Assembly (NCBI GenBank): GCA_021799555.1
Contig: JAJZAG010000084.1
Coordinates: 1-11,813, forward strand
Direction of reading: 5' to 3'
Length of the DNA stretch: 11,813 bases
Source: Deltaproteobacteria bacterium
Lineage (GTDB): Bacteria > Desulfobacterota > Binatia > Binatales > Binataceae
The stretch's first letter is position 1; each line of letters starts with the position of its first letter. Under the pieces are notes generated by a model. It was given only the letters and a program-made list of their open reading frames with translations, searched no databases and was not told where the DNA came from. Both the position numbers and the translations under genes were made by a program. This document shows positions 6,582 to 11,813 of the stretch, in pieces.

Positions 6582-7295
6582 TTAATGTTCGCCGCCAAGA
6601 CCGTCGTGCGCCAAGGTGTTGTGAATCTGACCGTGTTGGACGTTCTCAAGCAAGTTGAGATTGACGCGCGCGGGCGCGTAATCCGGATTGGCGCGAACGA
6701 TCTCGGTCCACTCCTGGCTGGCACGGAGGTACTTTCCTTCTTCAGCGTATATCGCACCCAAAGTATTGTGTGCGTCCACCTGGTCGGGATCAATTTCGAG
6801 CGACAGCAGCACCTGCTGCTCCGCCGCTGCGAGCATTCCGCGCCGCTCATAGGCGAGACCCAGATTAAAGTGCGGCTCGGCGTGACCGGGTCCCAATAGG
6901 GTCGCCAGACGCAACACTTCGGTCGCATCGCGAAGTTGGCCGTTGTCGAGATAAAGCAGTCCCAAATTCAGGAACAACTGCCAGTCATCAAGTCCGAGAC
7001 TGATCGCCTCCTGGTACTCGCTGAGCTCGAGGCGATGCTCGCCGATCAGGCCGTAGGCGAAACCAAGATGATAGTGTGCAAGCGCGTTGGATGGATTTTG
7101 GCGGATAACAATCCGATGGCGGCGAATCGCCTCGGGATAATCCTCCATGCCAAGATAATAATCCGCCAGCGGATCGCAGACCTGTGCGTCCTGCGTATCA
7201 GCGGAGGTTTTCGAGATACTCGCCTGCGCAGCAAATCGCCACTGGAAAACCAGGGCAATCAGCAAGACTAAAATCAAGCCGCGGCGATTTGACAA
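6582..7295 (-). CDS. Secreted or membrane-anchored TPR-repeat protein
   Basis: The product has 237 residues. The N-terminal segment MSNRRGLILVLLIALVFQWR is basic then hydrophobic, and works as a signal peptide or membrane anchor. From about residue 41 there are five tandem 34-residue TPR units (about 41-70, 71-104, 105-138, 139-172, 173-206) and a partial sixth. They show typical patterns such as AHYHLGFAYGLIGEH, NLGLLYLDNGQ and PHFNLGLAYERRG. TPRs form helical scaffolds for protein-protein contact. The partner is unknown, but position just upstream of the carboxypeptidase suggests an envelope or murein role. The start is a TTG (7293-7295) with only a weak upstream site: AGG ten bases away, GGGAG 14 bases away. 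The stop TAA is 68 bases before the chosen dac start. Confidence 0.8.
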   Translation of the reverse strand: MSNRRGLILVLLIALVFQWRFAAQASISKTSADTQDAQVCDPLADYYLGMEDYPEAIRRHRIVIRQNPSNALAHYHLGFAYGLIGEHRLELSEYQEAISLGLDDWQLFLNLGLLYLDNGQLRDATEVLRLATLLGPGHAEPHFNLGLAYERRGMLAAAEQQVLLSLEIDPDQVDAHNTLGAIYAEEGKYLRASQEWTEIVRANPDYAPARVNLNLLENVQHGQIHNTLAHDGLGGEH

Positions 7296-7337
7296 CTCTA
7301 GAGCGCCTGCTCCCGTGCGAATCCAAGCGCAAACATA

Positions 7338-7346
7338 AATCTAGCA
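7338..7346 (-). promoter_or_regulatory. Possible extended -10 promoter for the TPR-dac operon
   Basis: On the minus strand TGCTAGATT (TGn plus TAGATT) stands in an AT-rich patch between the hairpin at 7442-7473 and the TPR start. No clear -35 box is seen; TTTATT 16 bases upstream is poor. The expected leader is about 35 bases. Confidence 0.3.
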
Positions 7347-7441
7347 GGAAAATCAATGAAATAAAAAGTGACGCGCGCAGACCGAAGAATTTCCGCATTC
7401 ACCGGAAGCCGCGCACGAATCGGCGAGGCCGATCGCAAAGC

Positions 7442-7473
7442 ACGCCGGAGGACGGTCGGCCGCCCTCCGGCGT
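7442..7473 (-). terminator. Strong GC-rich hairpin after the His/Lys-rich gene
   Basis: ACGCCGGAGG and CCTCCGGCGT are perfect 10-base arms. On the minus-strand RNA the stem extends to 14 pairs, including one G-U, around a CCGA loop. It lies about 26 bases past the stop at 7500 and is followed on that strand by GCTTTGCG, only a weak T-run. It is likely a terminator for the 78-residue gene and separates it from the TPR operon. Confidence 0.6.
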
Positions 7474-7499
7474 ATCGTCAACGATTCCCGCCAGACCGC

Positions 7500-7736
7500 T
7501 TACTTGGCCGAGGAGCCTTCGCTGGCTCCCGATTCAGCCGCCGGAGCCTTTTTGTGCGACTTCTTGTGATGGGTCATGTGATGCTTCTTTTTGTGCTTGG
7601 TCGTCGCGGGTGCCGCAGCGGCGGACGCTTCGCTTCCAGCCGCCGCAGGGGGAGCCGACGGCGCCTGAGCGAAGGCAGGAACCGCCATCGCGCCAGCGAG
7701 CAGGGCGGCGGAAAGAATCGAAAGAGTGCGTTTCAT
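7500..7736 (-). CDS. Small secreted His/Lys-rich protein
   Basis: The protein has 78 residues. Residues 1-23 are a clear signal peptide (MKRTLSILSAALLAGAMAVPAFA, cleaved before QAPS). The mature part has an Ala/Pro/Ser-rich stretch (24-46), then a cluster at 47-63 in which 14 of 17 residues are His or Lys (for example KHKKKHHM), then a mildly acidic Ser/Ala tail. The composition is like enterobacterial acid-shock protein Asr, and could suit acid buffering, metal binding, or polyanion (murein/LPS) binding. No homology can be claimed from sequence alone. The ATG at 7734-7736 is preceded by AAGGAG eleven bases upstream. The gene stands alone, with its own putative promoter and terminator. Confidence 0.75.
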   Translation of the reverse strand: MKRTLSILSAALLAGAMAVPAFAQAPSAPPAAAGSEASAAAAPATTKHKKKHHMTHHKKSHKKAPAAESGASEGSSAK

Positions 7737-7793
7737 GGTAGTATTGTCTCCTTGAACCTTGGCGGTCCGTTATTGGCCCGCACATTCGCAAAG

Positions 7794-7823
7794 CATATAG
7801 CCATTGCCGTGCCATCGGCGCAA
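7794..7823 (-). promoter_or_regulatory. Possible promoter of the His/Lys-rich gene with overlapping inverted repeat
   Basis: On the minus strand TTGCGC (7818-7823) and TATATG (7794-7799) are separated by 18 bases. A 7-base inverted repeat, CCATTGC at 7801-7807 and GCAATGG at 7820-7826, covers the spacer and -35 region, which is an operator-like placement. Both boxes match consensus only partly. Confidence 0.35.
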
Positions 7824-7905
7824 TGGGTCAAAAGGCTTGGAAAGCGGACGGATTTTTGCGCCGCTGACGCGAGATCGACCAACCGGGGTGATCGGAATGT
7901 TCCCT

Positions 7906-8697
7906 TTAGGGCGATCCCGGCCGATGATCGCGATCGGCGCGCAGCTCTCCGTACAAAACAAATAGCTCCCGAAATGCACGCGTCACGACCCGCAGATTCG
8001 CCCCGCTCTGCTCCCCGGCAATCCGTGGCAGGTGCTGTACCGGGACTTCCTTGACTCGCGCGCCTCGACTTTTCAGCCGCGCCATGAGCTCGGTCGAGAT
8101 CATCGCGCCACGAGCCCGTAACTCGATTGCGTCAAGGAATTCGCGCTTGAACAGCTTGAATCCGCAGTCGATATCGCGAATCCCGACGCCCAGCACAGCC
8201 CGGACTAAAAGCGTCCACGCCTTGCCGTTGAGCTTCCGGACCAGATGGTCGGCACGGTGCGCCCGGTAGCCCACAACCACGTCGAACTCGGGCACGAAGG
8301 CGGTAAGTTTCTCGACATCCTTCGGATCGAACTGCCCGTCACCATCCGAGAGCATCACGTAGGGCATTTTTGCCGCGCGGATTCCCGAAATCACCGCACC
8401 GCCGTAGCCGCGATTAAGCTCATGATTGACGACCTTGACGTGGGAATCTTCCGATGCAAGGCGCGCAGCGATCGCGCCCGTGCGATCGCGGCTACCGTCG
8501 TTGACGACAATTACCTCGTAGTCGGCGGCGACTTTCGGTAGTTCCGCCAGGTAGCCGCGCACGACGCGCTCGACGTTGGCTTCCTCGTTGTGCGAGGGCA
8601 GGAAAACGCTTATTCCGGGCAGGGGTGCGGGGGTTGCCACGGGCGATGCTTCAGTGGGCGTGAAGTTGCGGCGCGACGCAGCGCGGTCGCGGCGCAT
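7906..8697 (-). CDS. Family 2 glycosyltransferase (DPM1/polyprenyl-phosphate glycosyltransferase-like)
   Basis: The product has 263 residues with a GT-A fold. Motifs in order are FLPSHNEEANV (about 32-42), VIVVNDGSRDRTG (62-74), HELNRGYGGAVISGI (92-106), the metal/nucleotide-binding DGDGQFDP (118-125), DCGFKLFKREF (177-187) and a VPVQHLPRIAGEQSG segment near 218. Such enzymes move a sugar from a nucleotide donor to a lipid phosphate or another acceptor on the cytoplasmic face. No membrane helices follow the catalytic domain, so it resembles soluble DPM1-type members rather than the GtrB/ArnC type with C-terminal helices. The first 25 residues are basic and Ala/Pro-rich and may be extra. The ATG at 8695-8697 lies eight bases after the flavin reductase stop, without a good ribosome-binding site, so it is probably co-transcribed. 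The donor and acceptor are unknown. Confidence 0.85.
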   Translation of the reverse strand: MRRDRAASRRNFTPTEASPVATPAPLPGISVFLPSHNEEANVERVVRGYLAELPKVAADYEVIVVNDGSRDRTGAIAARLASEDSHVKVVNHELNRGYGGAVISGIRAAKMPYVMLSDGDGQFDPKDVEKLTAFVPEFDVVVGYRAHRADHLVRKLNGKAWTLLVRAVLGVGIRDIDCGFKLFKREFLDAIELRARGAMISTELMARLKSRGARVKEVPVQHLPRIAGEQSGANLRVVTRAFRELFVLYGELRADRDHRPGSP

Positions 8698-8705
8698 TCG
8701 GGCGG

Positions 8706-9182
8706 CTAGTCGCCGAGTTCACGATAGCCGCCTCGAAAGAACAAGAGCGGTTTTGCCTCGTGCGTCTCAGCCTGCTCGATCTCGCCAAGATAAACGGTAT
8801 GGTCGCCCGCGTCCATGCTGCCCGCGAGCTTGCACTCGAGGTAGGCGATCGCACCGTTAAGAATTGGCGCGCCGTTGGCGCCGATCCGGTAGCTGACGCC
8901 CTCAAACTTGTTTCCGCCGCTGACCGCGAACTTGCGCGACAGCGATTCCTGATCCGAGGCCAGAATATTGACCGTGAAGATCTTGCTTTCCTCGAAGCAA
9001 GGGTAGCTCTCGGCCTTCTTATCGACACAGATCAGAAGCAACGGCGGCACCAGCGAGACCGACGAGAACGCATTGGCCGTCAGCCCATGCATCTCGCCTG
9101 AGGCGCGAATCGAGGTGATAACGGTAACGCCGGTGGCGAAATGCCCCATCACGCGGCGCAACTCATTTTTTTCAATCGGCAT
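8706..9182 (-). CDS. Flavin reductase family protein (HpaC-like)
   Basis: The product has 158 residues, the normal size for the flavin-reductase-like FMN-binding split-barrel family. It shows the signature series FATGVTVIT, HGLTANAFSSVSLVPPLLLICV, FTVNILA and GDHTVYLGEIE, and ends with LLFFRGGYR. Members use NAD(P)H to reduce free FMN/FAD, usually for a two-component monooxygenase. No oxygenase gene is in the window, so its partner is unknown. The ATG at 9180-9182 is preceded by GGAGAG with about seven bases spacing. It is the first gene of a short unit with the glycosyltransferase, an odd pairing that may be only positional. Confidence 0.9.
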   Translation of the reverse strand: MPIEKNELRRVMGHFATGVTVITSIRASGEMHGLTANAFSSVSLVPPLLLICVDKKAESYPCFEESKIFTVNILASDQESLSRKFAVSGGNKFEGVSYRIGANGAPILNGAIAYLECKLAGSMDAGDHTVYLGEIEQAETHEAKPLLFFRGGYRELGD

Positions 9183-9203
9183 CGAACAACTCTCCGCGCG
9201 CGG

Positions 9204-9233
9204 ATGCTATCAGACGCTTTCCAACCCCGTCAA
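9204..9233 (-). promoter_or_regulatory. Promoter of the HpaC-like flavin reductase gene
   Basis: On the minus strand TTGACG (9228-9233) and TAGCAT (9204-9209) are 18 bases apart, 22 bases upstream of the start codon at 9182. The -35 matches consensus at five of six positions, the -10 at four. Confidence 0.5.
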
Positions 9234-9409
9234 TTTAGCGCCCGACGCAAGATGCCACCCCAGCAATTGAACAACAACTCCACAAAGCGAAGGAGCGACG
9301 AGGCGCTAATTACCGCGGCTTCGCGCATCCGATTCATAAAATCCTTGATGAGCGACACTCCAGGTTCCCGGGCGAAGCCTGCCCACTGCCGCGACTCGGA
9401 GCCGTTCAT
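9230..9409 (-). CDS. Doubtful 59-residue reading frame
   Basis: The frame runs from ATG at 9407-9409 to TGA at 9230-9232, encoding MNGSESRQWAGFAREPG and then a helix-rich part with FVELLFNCWGGILRRALN. About 70 percent of third positions are G or C, which fits coding but is not decisive. There is no ribosome-binding site, and its stop lies inside the -35 box of the next gene's promoter. It is in the same frame as the 42-residue frame upstream, separated by a single TAA. Either could be chance or the remains of one gene. Confidence 0.18.
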   Translation of the reverse strand: MNGSESRQWAGFAREPGVSLIKDFMNRMREAAVISASSLLRFVELLFNCWGGILRRALN

Positions 9410-9436
9410 TGGCGATGGTACGAATTTGCTGAGCGT

Positions 9437-9462
9437 GCGCCTTCGAGGGCTTCGGAAGGCGC
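9437..9462. terminator. Hairpin downstream of the second flavin reductase unit
   Basis: GCGCCTTC (9437-9444) and GAAGGCGC (9455-9462) are perfect 8-base arms around a 10-base loop. It lies 30 to 60 bases beyond the TAA at 9494 on the minus strand. It has no T-run, so termination is only suggested. Confidence 0.35.
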
Positions 9463-9493
9463 TCTCCGCAGGTGATAGAAGAATCTCGAAAAG

Positions 9494-9622
9494 TTAGAAC
9501 GTCGCGACATTGGACGGGATCGGCAGGACGCTCACGGTGCTGACTGCGCGTTTTTTCACCTCGTTCTTAAGGTAGTGAAAATAGTATTGCGCATGGGACG
9601 ACTCTGTTGAGATTACAATCAC
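9494..9622 (-). CDS. Possible 42-residue protein overlapping the upstream stop
   Basis: A GTG at 9620-9622 overlaps the TGA of the upstream flavin reductase as GTGA, the same coupling seen between pyrG and kdsA. The product begins MIVISTESSHAQYYFHYLK, has a basic middle (NEVKKRA) and ends VLPIPSNVATF. There is no good ribosome-binding site beyond a weak purine stretch (GGATGGAA) close to the GTG. I recognise no family. It could be a chance frame. Confidence 0.28.
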   Translation of the reverse strand: MIVISTESSHAQYYFHYLKNEVKKRAVSTVSVLPIPSNVATF

Positions 9623-10134
9623 TTCCATCCGGTGCGGTCGCGCGCGATCACCTGCTTGCCACCGATATAGACATAATCCAGGTCGAGCGAAGTAAGCGGG
9701 CGATCGCCGGCACCGATTCGCACTCCGGCCGGCTCCGCGATGTGTATTATGTGGTCGCCCGCCTCGACGCTCTGCACGACTCGCGCTTCAATCGAAATCT
9801 CGGCGAGCGCAAGCCACGGGACCCCGAGCGCCGGCGAAAGCGTGTAGTCGAGGTCTGCGAGATTATCGGGACGGCGCGAGCGCGCGGAATAAAAGTAATC
9901 CTCGAGCGCGCGTCCACGCGCGCCTACGATGTTGAGTCCGAACGCCCGCGTCCGCGCGATAATTCCGGCTGTGAAGTGATTTTTGTCCACCGACGCGGCA
10001 AGCAACGCTGGCTCGCCTGATACTTGCGTCACCCACGACGATGACATCCCGTGATGGCGCTGACCTTCGGCTACGGTCAATACATAAATCCCGGTCGTCA
10101 GTGATGCCATCGCGCGGGCAAGGTTTGTTTCCAT
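9619..10134 (-). CDS. Second flavin reductase-like FMN-binding protein
   Basis: The product has 171 residues, starting METNLARAMASLTTGIYVLT. Signatures of the flavin-reductase-like split barrel are LTTGIYVLTV, HHGMSSSWVTQVSGEPALLAASV, FGLNIVGA and AGDHIIHIAEPAG. It is only distantly similar to the HpaC-like protein encoded next, so they are old paralogs rather than a recent duplication. The SWVTQVS form recalls flavin-reductase modules attached to some flavodiiron proteins. The start is ATG at 10132-10134 or GTG at 10135-10137, because AGGAGG at 10144-10149 is six to nine bases upstream. The longer frame from GTG at 10170 would bury that site inside the gene. The natural electron partner is not visible. 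Confidence 0.82.
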   Translation of the reverse strand: METNLARAMASLTTGIYVLTVAEGQRHHGMSSSWVTQVSGEPALLAASVDKNHFTAGIIARTRAFGLNIVGARGRALEDYFYSARSRRPDNLADLDYTLSPALGVPWLALAEISIEARVVQSVEAGDHIIHIAEPAGVRIGAGDRPLTSLDLDYVYIGGKQVIARDRTGWK

Positions 10135-10143
10135 CACGAGCCG

Positions 10144-10149
10144 CCTCCT
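10144..10149 (-). promoter_or_regulatory. Ribosome-binding site deciding the start of the second flavin reductase
   Basis: A perfect AGGAGG on the minus strand is six bases before GTG 10135-10137 and nine before ATG 10132-10134. It argues against the upstream GTG at 10168-10170. Confidence 0.65.
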
Positions 10150-10246
10150 GATGCCAATCCTGTTAGGCACGGGTGCTCCGCCGCGCGTTGGTCGTTTTTT
10201 TTCGGCACGACGGCCCGCAGGCGCAACAAATTACCGCATAACATAA

Positions 10247-10275
10247 TTGACGCGCGGCGCGCAGGTTTTCAGAAT
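10247..10275 (+). promoter_or_regulatory. Promoter of the L,D-transpeptidase-family gene
   Basis: TTGACG (10247-10252) and CAGAAT (10270-10275) are 17 bases apart. Transcription would start near 10282, which leaves an unusually short leader of about 12 bases beginning at the GGAGG at 10282-10286 that serves the GTG at 10294. Confidence 0.45.
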
Positions 10276-10293
10276 GGAGTTGGAGGGGAAGAA

Positions 10294-11142
10294 GTGGTGC
10301 CGAGCGGCAAATCGCGCGTGAGTGGAATCGCTTTCAGAGTCGCGGCGCACACGGTTACGGCGGCGGTGCTTGCGTTCAGCTTGGCGGGATCCGTGCTGGC
10401 GCTCGAACCGTCGTTGTACCCGGCCGCCCAGTCGCCCGCCGCGCCAAGCGCGCAGGCGTCGCCTGCTATCGCGCCTGGATGGGCGCCGCAGCCCGGCACC
10501 GCCGCCTACTCGGCAGCCGAATCGCACGTGACCGCGCGGCCCTCCGCGATGCAATCGCCGGTCGTGAACCAGGCGCCCACGCGATGCTGCGACGGCGCGT
10601 CGGCACCGAACCATTATGTTTCACCGCAGGCGCTTAGCGCCGGAGAGCGTGACTATTACCACACTACGGACGGTTCCTTTCTTGATCCCAGCAATTGGGC
10701 GGTGATGGTCTTCAAGTCGCGTCACGCGCTCGAGGTCTATTACAAGGGGCGTAGATTCAAAACCTTTCGCGCCGTATTTGGCCGTTCTCGCGATCACGGC
10801 ACAAAGCTCTACGAAGGCGATCGGCGCACGCCGGAGGGAGTTTACTTAATCAGTGGAAAGCATCCGAGCGCGCGCTGGCATTGGTTTCTGACCCTCGACT
10901 ATCCCAACGCCACCGATCGCTTGCGCTACGCGGCGCTACGCGACGAGGACATCACGCCGGCGGTGCGCCACAGCCGCGCGATCCGCGAAGGCGGATCGAT
11001 CGGAATCCACGGCACCGATGAGCCGCTGCTCAACGCCGGAGAAATCAATTGGACCACGGGCTGCATTTCGGTCGACAATCGTGACATCGCGGAACTTCAT
11101 CGGCTGTTGCCGATTGGTACGGTCGTCATAATCGATCCCTAG
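10294..11142 (+). CDS. L,D-transpeptidase family protein (YkuD domain, YafK-like)
   Basis: The product has 282 residues. A signal peptide (hydrophobic TVTAAVLAFSLAGSVLA, cleavage near 36) is followed by an Ala/Pro/Ser-rich linker (about 38-105) containing a Cys-Cys pair at 98-99. The YkuD-type catalytic domain spans about 134-282, with DRRTPEGVYLISG, IGIHGTDEP (His239) and WTTGCISVDN (nucleophile Cys257). The WTxGCIxVxN form, without the Arg that follows GCI in classical L,D-transpeptidases, matches the YafK/COG3034 branch. E. coli YafK (DpaA) detaches Braun lipoprotein from murein rather than making crosslinks, so the reaction here could be either. The GTG start is supported by GGAGG seven bases upstream. 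It is divergent from the flavin reductase gene, and 63 bases separate it from the next gene. Confidence 0.88.
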   Translation: MVPSGKSRVSGIAFRVAAHTVTAAVLAFSLAGSVLALEPSLYPAAQSPAAPSAQASPAIAPGWAPQPGTAAYSAAESHVTARPSAMQSPVVNQAPTRCCDGASAPNHYVSPQALSAGERDYYHTTDGSFLDPSNWAVMVFKSRHALEVYYKGRRFKTFRAVFGRSRDHGTKLYEGDRRTPEGVYLISGKHPSARWHWFLTLDYPNATDRLRYAALRDEDITPAVRHSRAIREGGSIGIHGTDEPLLNAGEINWTTGCISVDNRDIAELHRLLPIGTVVIIDP

Positions 11143-11205
11143 AAACCGAATCCCGGTGCGCGGCGCAATGAGTGCAAATCGCCGGGCCGCGGCGATGGAG
11201 TGGCG

Positions 11206-11813
11206 ATGGATAAGACCTCGGGTGTCTATAGGTTTGGAAGCCTTGAAAGCGTCGTTTTTGGCGCTGGCAAGATAGCTGTCCTGGGCGAGGAACTTTCGCG
11301 ACGGGGCGCGCGGCGCGCGATGCTCGTCACGGGTAAATCGCTGGGCGGATCGCGATTGCTTGAGACCGTAAAACGCGCCGCGGCAGGCGCGATTTCCGGC
11401 ATCTTCACGGGAGCCGCGCAGCATGTGCCATCGAAAACGGTTGATGCGCTGGTTTCCGACGCGCGGCGGCTCGAGGTCGATTCGTTCGTGTCCTTTGGCG
11501 GCGGAAGTCCGATCGATCTGGCCAAGGTCGCGGGGGTGCGGCTGCTGAAGGACACCCCGCCGCGCGAGACGGTTCATATCGCGGTGCCCACGACGCTATC
11601 CGCCGCTGAGTTCACACAGTTCGGCGGAATGACCGACGAGAGCACGCGCCGCAAGGGTGGCGCGGGCGACCCGCGCGTCCAGCCGCGCACGGTGATACTC
11701 GATCCCGAACTGACCATCGAAACCCCGGCATGGCTTTGGGCTTCGACCGGGATGCGTGCGCTTGACCACGCGGTCGAGTCATCATACTCGACGCGGCACC
11801 AGGTTGTTACCGA
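11206..11813 (+). CDS. Iron-containing alcohol dehydrogenase / maleylacetate reductase family enzyme, 3' end beyond window
   Basis: The frame is open from ATG 11206-11208 to the right edge: 202 codons of an expected 350 to 380. GGAG lies five bases before the ATG. The nucleotide-binding N-terminal half shows YRFGSLESVVFGAGK, MLVTGKSLGGS, SFGGGSPIDLAK (98-101 GGGS) and VPTTLSAAEFTQFGGMT. DPRVQPRTVILDPELT and TGMRALDHAVES follow. DPRVxPxxVIxDPxLT is typical of maleylacetate reductase, which reduces maleylacetate to 3-oxoadipate in aromatic degradation. Where metal-dependent relatives have Asp four residues before the first metal-binding His (DALTH in FucO), this protein has Arg184 before His188. 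It may therefore be metal-independent, as maleylacetate reductases are thought to be. The substrate is not certain. Confidence 0.85.
   Translation, partial: MDKTSGVYRFGSLESVVFGAGKIAVLGEELSRRGARRAMLVTGKSLGGSRLLETVKRAAAGAISGIFTGAAQHVPSKTVDALVSDARRLEVDSFVSFGGGSPIDLAKVAGVRLLKDTPPRETVHIAVPTTLSAAEFTQFGGMTDESTRRKGGAGDPRVQPRTVILDPELTIETPAWLWASTGMRALDHAVESSYSTRHQVVT

Larger units (their letters stand above)
9183..9618. other. Spacer between the two flavin reductase genes
   Basis: This stretch holds no confident gene. On the minus strand it contains two doubtful small reading frames in the same frame (9494-9622 and 9230-9409), a hairpin at 9437-9462 and a promoter at 9204-9233. No repeat, tRNA or known RNA element was recognised. 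Confidence 0.5.

Noticed and set aside
9141..9497. Plus-strand frame of 118 codons between the flavin reductases
   Set aside because: It overlaps the start of the HpaC-like gene on the other strand, has no ribosome-binding site and no protein-like pattern.
10195..10202. Run of eight T in the divergent promoter region
   Set aside because: No hairpin stands before it on either strand, so it is not a terminator; it is probably just AT-rich promoter DNA.
10936..11577. Minus-strand frames opposite the L,D-transpeptidase-family and dehydrogenase genes
   Set aside because: Both plus-strand genes carry clear catalytic motifs; the minus frames are shadows.

Overview
This window is GC-rich bacterial chromosome from a diderm, LPS-making organism. 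A kdsB-pyrG-kdsA-lptC run encodes Kdo synthesis and LPS export. A D,D-carboxypeptidase and an L,D-transpeptidase-family protein act on a thin periplasmic murein, and several other products carry Sec signal peptides. The gene order recalls the Kdo/Lpt clusters of Desulfobacterota-like (former deltaproteobacterial) lineages, including uncultured relatives such as Binatota. That placement is an inference from layout and composition only. No tRNA, rRNA, IS element, prophage, CRISPR array or recognisable defence system was seen.

Layout. Nearly everything from 1 to about 10,170 is on the minus strand, so it reads right to left. (1) 4939 to 1 is the envelope operon: kdsB, pyrG, kdsA (GTGA overlap with pyrG), lptC, then a signal-peptide-bearing Ala/Pro/Ser-rich repeat protein. 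That last gene runs off the left edge and occupies the place where lptA is usually found. A good promoter sits at 4982-5009. (2) 7295 to 5156 is a second operon: a periplasmic TPR protein, a PBP5-like D-Ala-D-Ala carboxypeptidase, and a 41-residue protein that is half Arg/Lys, whose ATG overlaps the carboxypeptidase stop. (3) 7736-7500 is a monocistronic gene for a small secreted His/Lys-rich protein, followed by a very strong hairpin. (4) 9182 to 7906 holds a flavin reductase and a soluble GT2 glycosyltransferase. (5) 10134 to 9230 holds a second flavin-reductase-domain protein and two doubtful small reading frames. (6) From 10,294 rightwards the plus strand carries a YafK-like L,D-transpeptidase-family protein and the first 202 codons of an iron-alcohol-dehydrogenase/maleylacetate-reductase family enzyme cut by the window edge.

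How the genes fit together. PyrG makes CTP, KdsA makes Kdo-8-phosphate, KdsB joins Kdo to CMP, and LptC is part of the bridge that carries LPS to the outer membrane. Dac and the L,D-transpeptidase-family protein adjust murein peptides. The flavin reductases and the alcohol-dehydrogenase-family enzyme hint at oxidative catabolism, but no partner oxygenase is present.

The most interesting points are the unexplained repeat protein after lptC, the translationally coupled 41-residue basic protein, the likely non-canonical CTG start of kdsB under its promoter, and the Gln-to-His change in the PyrG glutaminase motif. I did not find convincing evidence of a wholly new multi-gene system.
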